From: Planctomycetia bacterium
GTDB lineage: Bacteria > Planctomycetota > UBA8108 > UBA1146
Assembly: GCA_009937185.1 (NCBI GenBank)
Contig: JAACCY010000169.1
Span: 1-49,829, forward strand
Length of the DNA stretch: 49,829 nt
Direction of reading: 5' to 3'
Below the pieces are notes generated by a model that saw only the letters and a list, made by a program, of their open reading frames with translations, searched no databases and was not told the origin of the DNA. Below are positions 17,022-25,560 of the stretch, piece by piece. A program made the position numbers and the translations under genes. Position 1 is the first letter of the stretch, and each line of letters begins with the position of its first letter.

Positions 17022-17382
17022 GTGTACTCCTTTAGGATTCGTGATCTCGGAAGGAACAGCCTATCACGAATATTAATAGTGTCTTAAGCCGTCTACGCCA
17101 TCAAGATCAGACGTGGCTGTGAGAGATGAGTTGTGGCATAAAAATAGTCCTCGACCTCTTGATGCAGTGAAGGGTACCGGAACACTTTGGGCAGTGAAAA
17201 CAGCCCGGATGATTCCATGGATCACCTTTCTTGGCACCTCCGTCAGATAACGGCACCCGCATCAGCGCCTAGTTGGCGGTCGTTGGATGAGAAGATGGCG
17301 CATTAAAAGTGCTGTCAATCCCGTTCTAAAGTAAGAAAATAATTGCCAATAGGATTTGAAACTGAATTGAGAAGAGTCATTC
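17022..17382. other. 361-base divergent intergenic region
   Basis: It separates the large minus-strand lipoprotein from the TonB-type operon and must hold both promoters. I found no RNA gene, long repeat or terminator. A 29-codon frame (MDHLSWHLRQ...) near 17217-17306 has no ribosome-binding site and is not supported. A GAGAAGAG lies just before the operon's first ATG at 17383. Confidence 0.5.
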
Positions 17383-18231
17383 ATGACGACCCAGCATAGT
17401 TTCGGAACGTTGCTTTTATTGGCAGCCTTCCCGATTTTTTTAGCAGGGACTCCTGTTGGAGGACATTACGCGGTTCCTGAGTCTGATTCGAAGTTGAATC
17501 GAAACGACGATATCTCTGACTTGAAGCAAGAGCTTCAGGATATTCAGAAAAAGATCCGTCGAAGATCTCAGGAAGAGCTCCAGCGAAGAAAGTCCCAAAT
17601 AGAAAGACTAGATCAATTACGATTTGAAGAGCGAAATCAGAAGAGATTGAATGCCGCTATTCAGAAGCAAGTATCGGAGCTTGAATCAAAGTTCACCGAG
17701 TCTGTCGTCAAGTCTGAGGAGGCTGCCGAAGAGATTACGAAGATCCGAACCAAGGAATCCAGCCTCAAGTCTGCGGTTGTATTATTTCTGGAACAACTTC
17801 GGTCTCGTATTCAAAAAGGGATCCCCTGGAAGATTCAGGAAAGATTAGGGACTCTTGATACGACACTTCAACTCGTCAATAACGAAGATACCTCTGCGCA
17901 GGCAGCCATTGCTGCTGCGGGGAGAATGGTAAAAGAGCAGGAGGCTCTTGGGCGCTTGATTGAGTTTGGTATCGTAGAAGTTGAAGTCGATGGAAAAACA
18001 CGCGGGATACAAGGTTTCCACTTTGGGCTCTTAGGAGTCGTGTTCTCTGATGTAGATGGAAATATCTTTGGGTGGGCGGGACCAGGACAAAGTCTGGAGT
18101 CAGGCCTTTTGAGTTCTTCAGATGCCGAAAGTTCACAAGGTTATTTGAAGGCCGTAGACATTCTTCAACGCCGTAGAGCGCCCAGTTTGGTAAATCTCTA
18201 CATACCCTCCCTTCGGCTGAAGGGAGAGTAG
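17383..18231 (+). CDS. DUF3450-like periplasmic coiled-coil protein of a TonB operon
   Basis: 282 residues: a signal peptide (LLLLAAFPIFLAG), then a long heptad-patterned coiled coil (residues ~45-125, QELQDIQKKIRRRSQEELQR onward). A compact alpha/beta domain follows (GIPWKIQERLGTLD, VEVDGKTRGIQGFHFGLLGVV, GNIFGWAGPG). The order coiled coil, GIPW block and GxxxGxxGV block is that of DUF3450 proteins, which in Vibrio-type TonB2 systems sit first in the operon. It probably acts in the periplasm next to the long ExbB protein. The following gene starts two bases after its stop. Confidence 0.75.
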   Translation: MTTQHSFGTLLLLAAFPIFLAGTPVGGHYAVPESDSKLNRNDDISDLKQELQDIQKKIRRRSQEELQRRKSQIERLDQLRFEERNQKRLNAAIQKQVSELESKFTESVVKSEEAAEEITKIRTKESSLKSAVVLFLEQLRSRIQKGIPWKIQERLGTLDTTLQLVNNEDTSAQAAIAAAGRMVKEQEALGRLIEFGIVEVEVDGKTRGIQGFHFGLLGVVFSDVDGNIFGWAGPGQSLESGLLSSSDAESSQGYLKAVDILQRRRAPSLVNLYIPSLRLKGE

Positions 18232-18233
18232 GC

Positions 18234-19790
18234 ATGAAGCGATCATTCCTACTTATGGCGGTCATATTCTTTGCCACAACTCTTCATGCCCAAGAGGGAA
18301 TAGGAGTCGATGCGGGAACTTCCCCAAGTGCTCCCCCCATCGCGAGTTCCCCTGAATCTTCTGTATTACTAAAAGCGATCGCAGAAGCGAAATCTGAACT
18401 TGAAGCTCTTGAAGTGGAATGGGCTACTGAGAATGAAGGTCTCGGAAGAGACATCCGAGATCAAACGGCGAAAATTTTTGAAGCGTCTGGCCTCGAAATG
18501 GAATTGAGATCAAAGCTAGAAGATCTGGGAAAAGAGTTTGAAGAAAAAGAGTTTTCCCGCTTTGAATTAGAAATGAATAGAGAAGCCCTCAAGGATAAAT
18601 CAGACGCAGTGGCTAGTGAAATTCGTAATCAAATCATTGATCTAAAAGATCGCTTTACGACAGGTGTCTTCACACTAGAGAGCCCCAGTTTTTGCAAGGA
18701 GCTTTCTAGCAAGATTGATCAAGATGAATGGGAAGAAGAGAAAGAACTTCTTTTCCTATTGGATCGATTTGATTTAGTTCTTGAGGCTACCGAAACTTCT
18801 ACTCGATTCATGACTCCAGTACAGGTGGTTGCCAATAACAGAATCATTGATAACGCAGAAGTATTGAGGCTGGGACTGGTCGACAGTTATTTTATTCAAG
18901 GAAGTTACGCAGGCCGGCTTGTTCATGACGAAGCAACCGGGGAGATACCCGAAGGTATTACCGAAGGATTGACCTCAGATGAAAGCCACTGGGTGAGCAA
19001 GTTCGTAACTGCTCCCGAAGCTGGAGGAGTATTACCAGTCGATGTGAGCGGAGGAGCAGGCTTTGCATCCCTCGCAGCAGAGGACACCCTGAAAGAGTGG
19101 TTCGAAAAAGGCGGCTCTTTCATGTGGGGCCTTGTTGCTCTCGCCTGTTTCTCTTTGGTCATGATTGTTGAGCGCAGCATTGTTTTATTCATCAGGTCTA
19201 GGGGTGTTCAAAAATCCGTAGATCTTGTTATGGCAGATGTCCAGCGAGGCAATCTTGATCAAGCAATGCTGACGGCAAAAAAATTAGACAACTCAGTGGG
19301 AGTAGTGATGCTTGCCGCTTTAGAAAATCGTAATCAATCGGATGAGGTGATTGAGAGCGCTATTGAGGATTCCATCATGAAGGTGACGCCGGTGTATAGA
19401 TCTCGCCTAGCGATGATTGCACTCTGCGCAGCCGTTGCTCCTCTGATGGGATTATTGGGAACAGTCACCGGTATGATCGGTACTTTTCAGAATCTTGTCA
19501 TCTTCGGCGCCGGTGATCCCAGAAATCTTGCTGGAGGAATTTCAGAGGCATTGATCACAACTCAGGCAGGGCTTTACATCGCAATTCCAAGTTTGCTCAT
19601 GAGAGGAATATTGGGTTCTTTTGCTGAGAGTGCCGTTGGTAAAATTGAGTCCGGTGCCATGTCAGTAATGATCGAGATATTGAAAATACGTGAAGGAAAG
19701 ACTTTTGAAGAAGGCTCATCTGGCGAAGGTGATCTTTCAGAGTCTTCTTCCGGAGTAGGTTCGTCGCAAGAGAAGATCATCAAAAAATGA
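18234..19790 (+). CDS. Long ExbB/TolQ/MotA-family protein with periplasmic coiled coil (TtpC-like)
   Basis: 518 residues. Signal peptide (MKRSFLLMAVIFFATTLHAQ), a Glu-rich coiled-coil periplasmic region (~45-180), then a beta-containing region (~195-275). The membrane proton-channel core starts around residue 295 (GSFMWGLVALACFSLVMIVE). The core includes the conserved VAPLMGLLGTVTGMIGTF helix and the final ITTQAGLYIAIPSLLM helix of ExbB/TolQ. This extended form corresponds to TtpC-like proteins of TonB2 systems, which link the proton channel to TonB in the periplasm. Its stop overlaps the next start (ATGA). Confidence 0.85.
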   Translation: MKRSFLLMAVIFFATTLHAQEGIGVDAGTSPSAPPIASSPESSVLLKAIAEAKSELEALEVEWATENEGLGRDIRDQTAKIFEASGLEMELRSKLEDLGKEFEEKEFSRFELEMNREALKDKSDAVASEIRNQIIDLKDRFTTGVFTLESPSFCKELSSKIDQDEWEEEKELLFLLDRFDLVLEATETSTRFMTPVQVVANNRIIDNAEVLRLGLVDSYFIQGSYAGRLVHDEATGEIPEGITEGLTSDESHWVSKFVTAPEAGGVLPVDVSGGAGFASLAAEDTLKEWFEKGGSFMWGLVALACFSLVMIVERSIVLFIRSRGVQKSVDLVMADVQRGNLDQAMLTAKKLDNSVGVVMLAALENRNQSDEVIESAIEDSIMKVTPVYRSRLAMIALCAAVAPLMGLLGTVTGMIGTFQNLVIFGAGDPRNLAGGISEALITTQAGLYIAIPSLLMRGILGSFAESAVGKIESGAMSVMIEILKIREGKTFEEGSSGEGDLSESSSGVGSSQEKIIKK

Positions 19791-20506
19791 TTTTGGAACT
19801 GTTTTCAAAACTAGGAAAACTCATCGAAGAGGGCACATACCCAGTGATGATCCCTCTCATAGTGACGTGCTTCATTATCAGTTATTTGACTGTGGAACGA
19901 TTTAGGTATCTCTATGAGCCACGCACACTCTTCAAGTTTTTCCCACCCATAGCAAGAAAACTTGCGAGCGATAAATCAACGTTCGAAAAATCGAAGATCA
20001 AATTTTTAAGCGCGGATACCAAAGTGACGCGTGATAATTTGCGGATTGCATGCCTTAACTATTCCACACCGCTTTCTTCCTTCTTGCTGCGTTGTATTGA
20101 GGGAATGGGAGCCCAGGGCGGCAAGGTTCGAAAGTTAGAAATTGAGCATGCGGAATATACTGAGAGATTAGCGATAGAGAACAGTATTCCGGTGTTATCG
20201 ACCTTCGCTCGAACGGCTCCGTTAATGGGCTTAATGGGCACTGTCACGGGAATGATAGCGACATTCTCGGCAATGATGCTTTCTTCTGGGAGCGACCCTA
20301 AAGCATTGTCTTCGGGGATCTCTATCGCTCTTTTGGCGACCAATGTAGGGCTAGTGGTTTCGCTTCCAGGAATAGTTGCCTTGAGCGTGTTGTCGCGGCG
20401 AGGTCGTGTTCTTCAGGAACAAATTAGAAATACAGCACTGGTACTTCGAAATAGCGGAGAAGACGTTACGAGCCAGACCGGATGGGACAAAGCAGATGAA
20501 AAGTAA
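19787..20506 (+). CDS. exbB: ExbB/TolQ-family proton channel subunit
   Basis: 239 residues with three membrane helices: PVMIPLIVTCFIISYLTVERF near the N-terminus, then TAPLMGLMGTVTGMIATFSA, then IALLATNVGLVVSLPGIVAL. The large cytoplasmic loop sits between the first and second. It forms a pentameric proton channel with ExbD that powers TonB. Starts within the ATGA overlap with the long ExbB gene; its end overlaps exbD by 11 bases. This is the second ExbB-type protein in one operon, a hallmark of the DUF3450/TtpC/ExbB2/ExbD2/TonB2 arrangement. Confidence 0.92.
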   Translation: MILELFSKLGKLIEEGTYPVMIPLIVTCFIISYLTVERFRYLYEPRTLFKFFPPIARKLASDKSTFEKSKIKFLSADTKVTRDNLRIACLNYSTPLSSFLLRCIEGMGAQGGKVRKLEIEHAEYTERLAIENSIPVLSTFARTAPLMGLMGTVTGMIATFSAMMLSSGSDPKALSSGISIALLATNVGLVVSLPGIVALSVLSRRGRVLQEQIRNTALVLRNSGEDVTSQTGWDKADEK

Positions 20507-20900
20507 GAGAAGCAGTGCGCTTGAAGAAGCCTCAGTGAATATGTCTCCTATGATTGATATGACCTTCCTGTTGCTGATTTTCTTCATCGTCAACATGAAC
20601 TTTACCAAGGAGACGGGTATTGAGATCAAGAGACCCAGCGCAGTCACCGCCGAAGCAAAATCGGGTGACGTGATATTGGTAGGTATTTCTTCAGCTGGCA
20701 CCATTCATATGAACGGCAAAAGAATTGATCTGAGTAATGTGCGGCCCGCTGTTTCTCGAGCACGAAATAAGACTCCTAAAGCGGCCTGTGTAGTGGTTGC
20801 GGATGAGGCAGTGAGAACCGGATTACTGACTCGAGTTATCGATGAATGCAAATTGGCGGGAGCAGGAGATATCAGTGTTGCGACAAGGAGCGGTGGATAG
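20496..20900 (+). CDS. exbD: ExbD/TolR-family protein
   Basis: 134 residues. I start it at ATG 20496, 11 bases before the exbB stop, which gives a normal ExbD N-terminus. An upstream in-frame ATG at 20406 would add 30 residues wholly inside exbB. There is a single transmembrane helix, MSPMIDMTFLLLIFFIVNMN, with the conserved membrane Asp that carries protons. A periplasmic domain follows (residues ~45-130, GTIHMNGKRIDLSNV, VVVADEAVRTGLLTRVIDEC). The gene's stop TAG overlaps the GTG start of tonB by one base. Confidence 0.92.
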   Translation: MKSKRSSALEEASVNMSPMIDMTFLLLIFFIVNMNFTKETGIEIKRPSAVTAEAKSGDVILVGISSAGTIHMNGKRIDLSNVRPAVSRARNKTPKAACVVVADEAVRTGLLTRVIDECKLAGAGDISVATRSGG

Positions 20901-21712
20901 TGTCACCCACGAATCAGTATAGAGTCTCTCGAGGGCTCAATCATGGCGTAAAGACACTTCTTGGAGGAGGTTTTCTCACCCTGTTTGTGCTTCTGTTTTT
21001 GGCATGGTTACAGCCTGTTGGAGTTCAAGAAGAAAGAGCCGTTCAGCCGCAGTTCAGATTTACAGTTGCGGCAGATAAAGTAATAAAGGCTCCTCCCCAA
21101 AAACAACCTCAACAAGATTCGAAAAAGACTTTGATCAAGCGGGAACAGTCTCAGTCGCAGAAAAAGTCTGTCATCCGGAAAGCCAGACCACCTCGTCCTT
21201 CCGTTGCTCCTAGATCTTCTACTTTGAGAGCTGGAGTTCGCAGCTCTTTTTCAGGTATGACTTTGATGGCGGGCGGAGGTGCGGGCCAATTTTCTCTTCC
21301 GGTCGCCCAATCATTTGATGCGATCGCAAGTGAGGCCATGGAATGGTTGAGTTATCAGGAAGAGCGAAAACGTATTCGCGAGCTGAGGGGTCGCAGTGAA
21401 AGTGATCGGTCGAACCAAAGGAGGGGGCTTTCTCGTGTGGCGCGACCTGTATTTTTGAAAGAACCCAGTTATCCTCCTGTCGCACTCCAAAAGCAAATAG
21501 TCGGCTTTGTCAGATTGCGCATGCTGATCGATCGAAGTGGAAAGGTTGAGGAAGCGGAGATATTGGCCTCCCAACCAACGGGCATTTTTGACGAAGCTAT
21601 TAAAAAAGTTATGGGGATTTGGACCTTCGAACCTGCTAAAGATGCCACCGGTAAACCCATCGAGTCTTGGGTGGAATACAAATACGTATTCAAGATTGAA
21701 GATGCCAGATGA
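20900..21712 (+). CDS. tonB: TonB-family energy transducer
   Basis: 270 residues from GTG 20900, which overlaps the exbD stop; a longer frame exists but lies within exbD. The N-terminus is cytoplasmic, followed by one membrane helix (TLLGGGFLTLFVLLFLAWLQ). Next comes a basic Gln/Lys/Pro/Ser-rich periplasmic linker (~55-130) and a C-terminal TonB domain (~185-270): KEPSYPPVALQKQIVGFVRL, DRSGKVEEAEILASQP, and a WTFEPAKDATGKP strand. The C-terminal fold identifies TonB rather than TolA. No TonB-dependent receptor is in the window, so the cargo cannot be inferred. Confidence 0.9.
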   Translation: MSPTNQYRVSRGLNHGVKTLLGGGFLTLFVLLFLAWLQPVGVQEERAVQPQFRFTVAADKVIKAPPQKQPQQDSKKTLIKREQSQSQKKSVIRKARPPRPSVAPRSSTLRAGVRSSFSGMTLMAGGGAGQFSLPVAQSFDAIASEAMEWLSYQEERKRIRELRGRSESDRSNQRRGLSRVARPVFLKEPSYPPVALQKQIVGFVRLRMLIDRSGKVEEAEILASQPTGIFDEAIKKVMGIWTFEPAKDATGKPIESWVEYKYVFKIEDAR

Positions 21713-23298
21713 TGCGATTGTTCATATTGATGAGTCGAGAGGATTCTTCCGTGAAGATTTCCCATGGAATGACCGCCATACTTATTTTGTTGGCTTTACT
21801 GAGTCCTGGTTGCAAAACGATGACGGAAGCTCAACGTTTTCAGATGGAGCAGGAAGATAAGCAAGCAGTCGTTGCAGCACAAGTTCAAGAACGAAACTTC
21901 AATACGGTAAATCAAATCGATGAAGAAGAACGTAAACTTAAACTTAGAGTTTTGCTTGTGAACCAAAGAATCGAGAGACAGAACCTCTATAAGGAATCGA
22001 TTCGACTAGTTCAGTCGGGAATGCCTGTAAAAGCTCTTAAAATATTAAATCGTCTTGTCGAAGAAAATCAGGAGTCTGTTGCCATTTATGAAAAGGCACG
22101 GTCGGAAGGAATTGAAGACGAAGTCCTCGCTGATAAAAACGAAGACCTTATTATTCCGCCGATGGAGCCTACTGAAAAAGCCAACATGTTAGTACTTATC
22201 GGAGCAGCAAATTATGATGCAGGGTCTATGGAAGATTCGATGACTGCTTATAGAGAAGCAACAGTTGTCGATCCTTCCAATAGGTCGGCTCGCATCAATT
22301 TGGGAAAACTGCTTTTCATGGCTGGTGATTTTGAGGGTGCGCTGAATTCGTTTCAAAAAGAGATGGCCGCAGGGTTTCGAAGTGGTGAGTTGTTGTTTTT
22401 GTCTGCACAGGCCCTATTAGAAGTGGGTAGAGAAAAAGGCGACATGACACTTCTTGAGGCCGCTAGAAGTGCGATTGCTGAAGCACGCGTTCAAGACCCG
22501 ATGAGTGAAGATTTGCTGCGGTGGGGAGCGAGTCTTAGCATTGAGTTGAAAAGGTATGAGGAAGCAGAGAGACAGCTTCTGAGTATTTTATCTCGAACGC
22601 CAGGCGATAAGTATTATTTGGGTCTTCTTGCCGAATGTTATCGAAATTTGCAAATGTGGGAAAAGGCTGCAGATACTTTAGAGTTGATGATTCGGGTTTC
22701 GGGCGCGGATAAAAACGCTTGTTTGAGGCTTCATGATATTTACCTCAGAAATTTAGAACAGCCGGACAGGGCTGCTTATTGGTTTGTGAATAGCTATGGC
22801 GGTTCTATTCACTCGATTCCGGAAAACGAGAAAGTTTATTACGGAGTACTTCTGGAGGAAGCGGGCAAATTAGTTGAGGCTCTTGAAGTGTTTGATTCTG
22901 TAGGGGGGTCTGAAGACAACAGAGCAGATGCGCTCTCTCGGAAAGCATCACTTCTTATAAGCATGCAAAGGGGACCCGAAGCGGCGAGTGCCTTGGAGGC
23001 CGTCTCCAGACTGAGAAAAAATGATGGGAAAACGTACCTTCTACTCGGTGATCTTCACATGGACGAAGGAAATTTGAAGGACGCCATGGAAGCCTACGGT
23101 GAGGCTTCTGCGTTACCAGAATCGAAGGCAGAAGGATTTGCTGGTTTGGCTGAGGTGGCTTACGAGCAGGGCCGATTGAATTTGGCCATCAGTAATTACG
23201 AAAAGGCCATTGCTGAAAAACCTGACGACCCACGATTCCGAAGTGCGCTCGAACAGATTCGAGAAGAGAAGAAGTTGCTCGAGACAAATCAGGGGTAA
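21709..23298 (+). CDS. TPR-repeat lipoprotein closing the TonB operon
   Basis: 529 residues; its ATG overlaps the tonB stop as ATGA. A hydrophobic signal (MTAILILLALLSPGC) ends in a Cys that is probably lipidated, although the residues before it (SPG) are not the most common lipobox. The rest is almost entirely tetratricopeptide repeats: MPVKALKILNRLVEENQESV, GSMEDSMTAYREATVVDPSN, ERQLLSILSRTPGDKYYLGL, and a perfect one near the end (GRLNLAISNYEKAIAEKPDD). TPR proteins end many DUF3450/TonB2 operons and may organise the complex at the outer membrane. The initiating Met may lie inside the signal. Confidence 0.8.
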   Translation: MMRLFILMSREDSSVKISHGMTAILILLALLSPGCKTMTEAQRFQMEQEDKQAVVAAQVQERNFNTVNQIDEEERKLKLRVLLVNQRIERQNLYKESIRLVQSGMPVKALKILNRLVEENQESVAIYEKARSEGIEDEVLADKNEDLIIPPMEPTEKANMLVLIGAANYDAGSMEDSMTAYREATVVDPSNRSARINLGKLLFMAGDFEGALNSFQKEMAAGFRSGELLFLSAQALLEVGREKGDMTLLEAARSAIAEARVQDPMSEDLLRWGASLSIELKRYEEAERQLLSILSRTPGDKYYLGLLAECYRNLQMWEKAADTLELMIRVSGADKNACLRLHDIYLRNLEQPDRAAYWFVNSYGGSIHSIPENEKVYYGVLLEEAGKLVEALEVFDSVGGSEDNRADALSRKASLLISMQRGPEAASALEAVSRLRKNDGKTYLLLGDLHMDEGNLKDAMEAYGEASALPESKAEGFAGLAEVAYEQGRLNLAISNYEKAIAEKPDDPRFRSALEQIREEKKLLETNQG

Positions 23299-23310
23299 AT
23301 CGAACGTTGA

Positions 23311-23580
23311 TCTTTTCTGTTAGAAAATGAATCTTCAGTGGATGAGAGCATTGCGATTGCCCGGGCTTATACAAGGGAGAATCCTAAGACTCTGGTGATC
23401 GCTACCACCGACCATGGTTGCAGTTTCTCGCAATCGCTGGTGATAAACCCCGAAAAAGACGACCTAGCCGCGACTTTCGGATTTCAAATTTTACACCTGT
23501 CTTGTCTATGGCTCGCCCTGAGATTCTATAGATCGAGCCATGACCCTGCGGTGTCGATGGGGTCTCAGCCTGTCAGTTGA
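23311..23580 (+). pseudogene. Alkaline phosphatase C-terminal remnant
   Basis: Between the TonB operon and the epimerase gene, an open stretch reads SSVDESIAIARAYTRENP followed by KTLVIATTDHG. This closely resembles the conserved alkaline phosphatase segment in which a VDE...A..YA...P.TLVIVTADHE helix-strand unit supplies a metal-binding Asp-His. Nothing upstream continues the enzyme: a stop lies at 23308-23310 and the TPR gene ends at 23298. Downstream of TTDHG the similarity is lost and the frame ends at 23578-23580, inside the end of the convergent epimerase gene. I read this as a decayed fragment. No start codon with a ribosome site is present. Confidence 0.5.
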
Positions 23581-24575
23581 TTCCTCAGAGAGGATGGCAG
23601 GTCTCGATGTTCGAACTTGAATCCCATGCGAGTCAGTGACTCTGGAATCACACGAGATCCACGCAGGACGAGGTTTGTCCCCATTTCTCCATACAGGGCT
23701 TGAATGGCCAATGCCGGAACAGGAGGGGCCACTGGGCGACCGAGATGGGAAGCCAGTAGAAGGGTGAACTCGGAATTGCGAACTGCTCCGGGTGCGGTGC
23801 AGTTGATAGGCCCTTTGACTTTTTGGTTTTGCAGCGAGAACAGGATGATCTGAATCAAATCGTCCAGATCTACCCAGCTCATCCACTGCTGACCGTGAGA
23901 AATCCTTCCCCCCAGGAAGCATTTGAAAAGGGGGACTAATTTTTGGAGGAGACCTCCGTGGGGCGACAGGACCAATCCGATCCGTAAAAGTACCCTGCGG
24001 ATTCCTTTTTCTTCCAGAACTTCTGAGGATTGTTCCCAGCCGCTGCAGACCTCCCCCAAGAAACCATCTACGAAAGGATCTTCTTCAGTTTGGGCTTTGT
24101 CCGTAGTTTGGGAATACCCGCCGATGGCACTGGCAGAGAGAAAAATCCTTGGCGGTGATTCTAGTGGGCTGAGCAATTGGCAAAGATTTTGAGTGCTTTC
24201 AATGCGGCTATTGCGGATGCGTTCTTTGCGGTTTTTGTTCCATCGTCCGCCAGCAATATTTTCTCCAGCCAGATGGATCACCGCATCGAACCCTTCGAAC
24301 GCCGCACGTTGATCGGCCGGGATCTGTTCAAAGGGAATGAGCGGTTGCCATTCGATTTCGCCTGAGGATCTGGGGGGCCTTCGAACCGCTTTTACGACAC
24401 GGTATCCCTGTGATTCAAGCGTCTTAATGAGCTCGGTGCCCACAAGGCCCGAAGAGCCAGTGATGAGAACTGACTCACCCCTCTGGGGGGGAGAGGTGAG
24501 TTCAGAATCTCGGGAAAGTGGATTTGGCAATGGGGTCTCGATCTCAAATGTTGCTGGGTGCCAGCAGTCGTTCAC
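23565..24575 (-). CDS. TIGR01777-family NAD(P)-binding epimerase
   Basis: 336 residues of the extended short-chain dehydrogenase superfamily, close to E. coli YfcH. The Rossmann motif is ESVLITGSSGLVGTELIKTL (around residue 35), followed by DAVIHLAGENIAGGRW, the TIGR01777 signature. Then come the FLSASAIGGYS catalytic region and RIGLVLSPHGGLL. The C-terminal DUF1731-like part ends with PESLTRMGFKFEHRDL. The first 33 residues precede the Rossmann fold and translation starts at GTG 32 bases inside the preceding regulator gene, so the pair is coupled. Substrate unknown. Its link with a CarH-like regulator suggests a light- or oxidant-responsive role. Confidence 0.88.
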   Translation of the reverse strand: MNDCWHPATFEIETPLPNPLSRDSELTSPPQRGESVLITGSSGLVGTELIKTLESQGYRVVKAVRRPPRSSGEIEWQPLIPFEQIPADQRAAFEGFDAVIHLAGENIAGGRWNKNRKERIRNSRIESTQNLCQLLSPLESPPRIFLSASAIGGYSQTTDKAQTEEDPFVDGFLGEVCSGWEQSSEVLEEKGIRRVLLRIGLVLSPHGGLLQKLVPLFKCFLGGRISHGQQWMSWVDLDDLIQIILFSLQNQKVKGPINCTAPGAVRNSEFTLLLASHLGRPVAPPVPALAIQALYGEMGTNLVLRGSRVIPESLTRMGFKFEHRDLPSSLRNQLTG

Positions 24576-25416
24576 AAAACGCCCTGAATTGTTTCAGGGA
24601 TCTGAACTCGATTAAGTTAGGGATAGGACGTCTTGTCAACTTGCCAGTTTGACGGCCCCCCGCTACCAATAGTACGCCTAAAGAGTGCAGCTCTTCTGCT
24701 ACGGAGTGGATCTTTCTTTGAAGCATGGGTATCGGGTCACTCGAGGTCGTTGAGAGCCACGCAAGCCTGGGCCTTTCCTTCCGAGCGTATTCTACGAGCG
24801 ATTCGAGAGGCAGATTAGGTCCAAGATTCACTGATTTGAAGCCGAGATCTTGTACCGCCAAAGCTGCCATCGTTGTGGGGATCCTGTACGGATCTCCTGC
24901 AGGAGCGCCGCCGATAGCCAGAACTCTTCCTTCTGCTGTCGGGAGTAAATTTTTGAGTGTCCCCAGTGTTTCCAAGAGCATCTGGGTTGCTGCGTGCTCG
25001 ATGGCGATCCCTGAATGAGTTTTGACCCATTGCATTCCCAGCCGAGAGATAACAGGTGTAACCACGTCTTCGAGGAGTTCGACGAGAGGCATTCCAGAGA
25101 GGAATAGTCCTAAGACGATTCTTTGGGACTCGTTAAGGTCTTCAGCCTTAAGAGCCTCATGGAGGATTTCGAAGGGTTCGCGGCCTCCTGATATTCCGGT
25201 AGGCAAGATGGGCTCAGGAAGGCCTATCGATTCTGGATTTCTAAATGGGATCCCAAGATCCCGAGACATACGGATCGCTTCCGAAATACTGAAGCGGCGG
25301 TGGCCACCTCTAGTGCGATCACTGTTGAGGATCCCCTTGTCGGACCAACGCTTAAGGGTCGAGGGGCTCACGCCGAAAGCATTTGAGAGAATAGTGGGTG
25401 AAATGTAAGTATTCAT
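24544..25416 (-). CDS. CarH/LitR-like MerR regulator with B12-binding-type domain
   Basis: 290 residues from ATG 25416. Residues 1-70 are a MerR winged helix (SPTILSNAFGVSPSTLKRWS, RTRGGHRRFSISEA). Residues ~80-155 match the four-helix module of CarH-type B12 photoreceptors, including the diagnostic Wx9EH (Trp130, Glu140, His141). Residues ~162-285 form the Rossmann-like cobalamin domain (VLAIGGAPAGDPYRIPTT, LVAGGRQTG). The ExxHxxG-type motif is replaced by DPYRIP (Tyr177 where CarH has His), and the residue after Trp130 is Val, where Thermus CarH has His132. It may thus not bind adenosylcobalamin in the usual way. A longer frame starting at TTG 25473 would place the promoter inside the gene. 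Confidence 0.85.
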   Translation of the reverse strand: MNTYISPTILSNAFGVSPSTLKRWSDKGILNSDRTRGGHRRFSISEAIRMSRDLGIPFRNPESIGLPEPILPTGISGGREPFEILHEALKAEDLNESQRIVLGLFLSGMPLVELLEDVVTPVISRLGMQWVKTHSGIAIEHAATQMLLETLGTLKNLLPTAEGRVLAIGGAPAGDPYRIPTTMAALAVQDLGFKSVNLGPNLPLESLVEYARKERPRLAWLSTTSSDPIPMLQRKIHSVAEELHSLGVLLVAGGRQTGKLTRRPIPNLIEFRSLKQFRAFCERLLAPSNI

Positions 25417-25422
25417 ACCCAG

Positions 25423-25451
25423 AGTATAGTGACCGATATGAACGATTTCAA
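25423..25451 (-). promoter_or_regulatory. Promoter of the CarH-like gene, predicted leaderless
   Basis: On the minus strand TTGAAA (25451-25446) and TATACT (25428-25423) are separated by exactly 17 bases, a near-consensus sigma-70 pair. The expected transcription start falls at about 25416, the A of the ATG, and there is no ribosome-binding site, so the mRNA should be leaderless. A 12-bp motif copy covers the -35 and the spacer. Confidence 0.7.
25439..25450. promoter_or_regulatory. Operator-like motif copy 1, overlapping the -35
   Basis: TGAACGATTTCA on the plus strand, reading TGAAATCGTTCA toward the regulator gene. It overlaps the -35 and the spacer of the regulator's promoter, where binding would block or distort the promoter. 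An identical 12-mer lies at 25651-25662 and an 11/12 copy at 25607-25618. Confidence 0.6.
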
Positions 25452-25560
25452 GCGGTGTTTCAAAAAAAGTCAATTCTCCTTAAACGGCCTTTTGTTGCCG
25501 CTGTTGAGCGTTTGTGGTCCAATTGGGCATATTTCGACTGTTCGGGATATAGAAAACTGA

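Noticed and set aside
20406-20495. Longer N-terminus for ExbD
   Set aside because: The extra residues lie wholly within exbB and do not resemble ExbD; ATG 20496 gives a normal ExbD.
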